Below are positions 5,435 to 6,580 of a DNA stretch of 6,580 nt, one piece after another. The translations under genes and the position numbers were made by a program. Location of the stretch: contig QHUD01000186.1 of NCBI GenBank assembly GCA_003221085.1, positions 1 through 6,580 of the forward strand. The letters run 5' to 3'. Each line of letters begins with the position of its first letter. Within the stretch, counting starts at the first letter, position 1. The notes under the pieces were generated by a model. The model was not told where the DNA came from. It did no database searches and saw nothing but the letters and a program-made list of their open reading frames with translations. The DNA is from Gemmatimonadota bacterium (lineage in GTDB: Bacteria; Gemmatimonadota; Gemmatimonadetes; Gemmatimonadales; GWC2-71-9).

Positions 5435-6475
5435 TTAGTACCCGACCTCCAGGTCGACCGTGTTGGCGAGCGGGGACCCTGCAAGATAGCGCCGGATGTT
5501 CTCAACGATCAGCCCTGTCTCCCGCTCCCAGAAGCGCGTCGTCACGGCGGCAACGTGGGGGCTCACGAGCACCTGTGAGTGACGCCAGAGGGGGTGGCCC
5601 GCGGGCAAGGGCTCTTCGGTGAAGACATCCAACGCCGCACCTCTCAAACGCGAGGCGTCCAGGAGATCGAGCAAAGCGGTTTCATCCAACAGCTCCCCGC
5701 GGGACACGTTCACGACGATCGCCTCGGGGGGGAGGCGCTCCAGCACCTGCCGGCTCACAGCGCCGCGTGTCTGGTCCGTGTGCGGCGCTGCAATGACGAA
5801 GCAGTCGCTCTCGGCGGCGAGCCGCGGCAGATCGGCGAGCCCCCCCACCCAACGGACCCCCACCCCCGGCGGCCCGCCGCGCGCCGGCCGCCGCCGCACG
5901 CCGGCCACGCTCATCCCAAGCGCCACGCCGCGCCGCGCGATCGCCCCGCCGATGCCGCCCAGGCCGAACACGCCAAGGCGCAGCTCCGAAAGCTCGCGCA
6001 CCCGTACCGGGGCTGCCGTGAGCTCCGCATTCGCCCAGTGCCCCGCCGCCTGAAACGCGCGCATCCGGTCCAGGCCGCGGACGAAGTAGGCGAGGGCGGC
6101 GATCGTCCAATCGGCGATTGGCTCGGCGTGCACCGCGGCGCTGTTCGTGAGTACGATGCCGGTCCCGGCGAGGTTCGGCAGGCTCATCCACACGCCCGCC
6201 GTGGCGGTGTGCACCCAGCGAAGGGTGCCCCGCGCTGCCGCGACGACGCCCGACGGCACGCCGTACCCCACATAGATCTCCGCGCCGCGCGCGGCCGCCA
6301 CCGCCTCCGGAGTCCCCGAGCCGCCGTCCCCGTCCGACCTGGCGGGCGCCGAAACGTGAATCACCTCCCAACCGGGACCGAGCGCCGCGCGGATCGTCTC
6401 CACGGCAACGGGCGGGATCCGCCAGGCAGCGCGAGGCGATGCAAGATCGACGACGAGCCGCCGGGGGGACGTCAC
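5435..6475 (-). CDS. D-2-hydroxyacid dehydrogenase, GhrA-like
   Basis: This 346-residue cytoplasmic oxidoreductase belongs to the D-isomer-specific 2-hydroxyacid dehydrogenase family, which interconverts 2-keto acids and D-2-hydroxy acids. The Rossmann motif GLGGIG is at residues 171-176. The catalytic triad is complete: Arg259 (NVSRGELLD), Glu288 (DVFTEEPL) and His307 (SPHVAAVT). PHVAAVT and the C-terminal VDLEVGY resemble glyoxylate/hydroxypyruvate reductase A. After the second strand, the position that is acidic in NAD-dependent members is followed by basic residues (GVRRRPARGG, 192-201), which suggests NADPH preference. The exact substrate cannot be read; glyoxylate or hydroxypyruvate is a guess. 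The GTG start at 6475 overlaps the upstream stop as GTGA, and the TAA stop is directly followed by the pilT GTG. Beside a keto-acid aldolase in the same operon, it might reduce glyoxylate or a related product; that link is inference. Confidence 0.88.
   Translation of the reverse strand: MTSPRRLVVDLASPRAAWRIPPVAVETIRAALGPGWEVIHVSAPARSDGDGGSGTPEAVAAARGAEIYVGYGVPSGVVAAARGTLRWVHTATAGVWMSLPNLAGTGIVLTNSAAVHAEPIADWTIAALAYFVRGLDRMRAFQAAGHWANAELTAAPVRVRELSELRLGVFGLGGIGGAIARRGVALGMSVAGVRRRPARGGPPGVGVRWVGGLADLPRLAAESDCFVIAAPHTDQTRGAVSRQVLERLPPEAIVVNVSRGELLDETALLDLLDASRLRGAALDVFTEEPLPAGHPLWRHSQVLVSPHVAAVTTRFWERETGLIVENIRRYLAGSPLANTVDLEVGY
5445..5450 (-). promoter_or_regulatory. Shine-Dalgarno site deciding the pilT GTG start
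   Basis: GGAGGT on the minus strand lies inside the end of the dehydrogenase gene, 10 nt before the GTG at 5434. It is the clearest ribosome-binding site in the operon and supports the GTG start immediately after the preceding TAA. Confidence 0.6.
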
Positions 6476-6580
6476 TCGCCCGTGGACACGGTCCGCACCC
6501 CTGGCTGATGCACCAGCGCCAGCATCGCTTCGTCGTGCAGCCGCTTGGGCCCGAGCAGCGTGAAGTCGATCACAACGTCC
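6472..6580 (-). CDS. C-terminal end of an MgtC/SapB-like protein (partial)
   Basis: Only the last 36 residues are in the window, from DVVIDFTLLGPKRLHDEAML to GVRTVSTGE. The TGA at 6474-6472 overlaps the GTG of the dehydrogenase (GTGA), so this is the upstream gene of the same operon. The pattern of an alternating hydrophobic strand, a GPKRLHDEAML helix and a final GVRTVSTG strand fits the small ACT-like cytoplasmic C-terminal domain of MgtC/SapB family membrane proteins. That assignment rests on recall of the family shape over a very short stretch. The membrane part lies outside the window, and another ACT-like regulatory domain is possible. That the stretch is coding is fairly secure; the name is not. 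Confidence 0.45.
   Translation of the reverse strand, partial: DVVIDFTLLGPKRLHDEAMLALVHQPGVRTVSTGE

Noticed and set aside
5579..6508. Plus-strand open frame of 309 codons antisense to the dehydrogenase
   Set aside because: It is a shadow of a full-length dehydrogenase with an intact catalytic triad; its composition is Arg/Pro/His-rich.

Overview
This is a high-GC bacterial window in which every convincing gene lies on the minus strand. In transcription order (right to left) it holds: the C-terminal end of an MgtC/SapB-like membrane protein; a GhrA-like D-2-hydroxyacid dehydrogenase; a broken pilT (twitching ATPase); a DapA-superfamily aldolase that looks closer to 4-hydroxy-2-oxoglutarate aldolase than to true DapA; a membrane-anchored M28 metallopeptidase; purA (adenylosuccinate synthetase); and a YpdA-type bacillithiol disulfide reductase. 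GC-rich coding with frequent GTG starts, a YpdA reductase and a stand-alone pilT fit a soil or environmental bacterium of the Gemmatimonadota/Acidobacteriota kind. That placement is inference; no marker here settles it.

Layout. From 6580 down to 2510 five genes are packed with almost no spacing. Three junctions share a GTGA stop/start overlap, and the dehydrogenase TAA abuts the pilT GTG. This looks like one translationally coupled operon, although the functions are unrelated (hydroxy/keto-acid metabolism, pilus retraction, peptide cleavage). A 157-bp gap follows. It holds three evenly spaced perfect palindromes, a sigma70-like promoter, and an intrinsic terminator-shaped hairpin that ends about 11 nt before the purA ATG. 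purA and ypdA follow as a second short transcription unit.

The most striking feature is a perfect 199-bp direct repeat. An internal piece of the aldolase gene (3832-4030) recurs in the same orientation inside pilT (4827-5025). There it replaces the part of pilT that should encode the Walker A motif and the Asp box. The pilT frame hits a stop 6 bases into the copied segment. The downstream half stays in frame with the aldolase fragment and keeps Walker B and the His box. Either this is a recent template-switch or gene-conversion event that destroyed pilT, or, at least as likely, an assembly or gap-filling chimera. The sequence alone cannot separate these.

I found no RNA genes, CRISPR array, transposase or complete mobile element. 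I see no convincing new multi-gene system here. The items worth a second look are the pilT replacement, the purA leader and the palindrome array.
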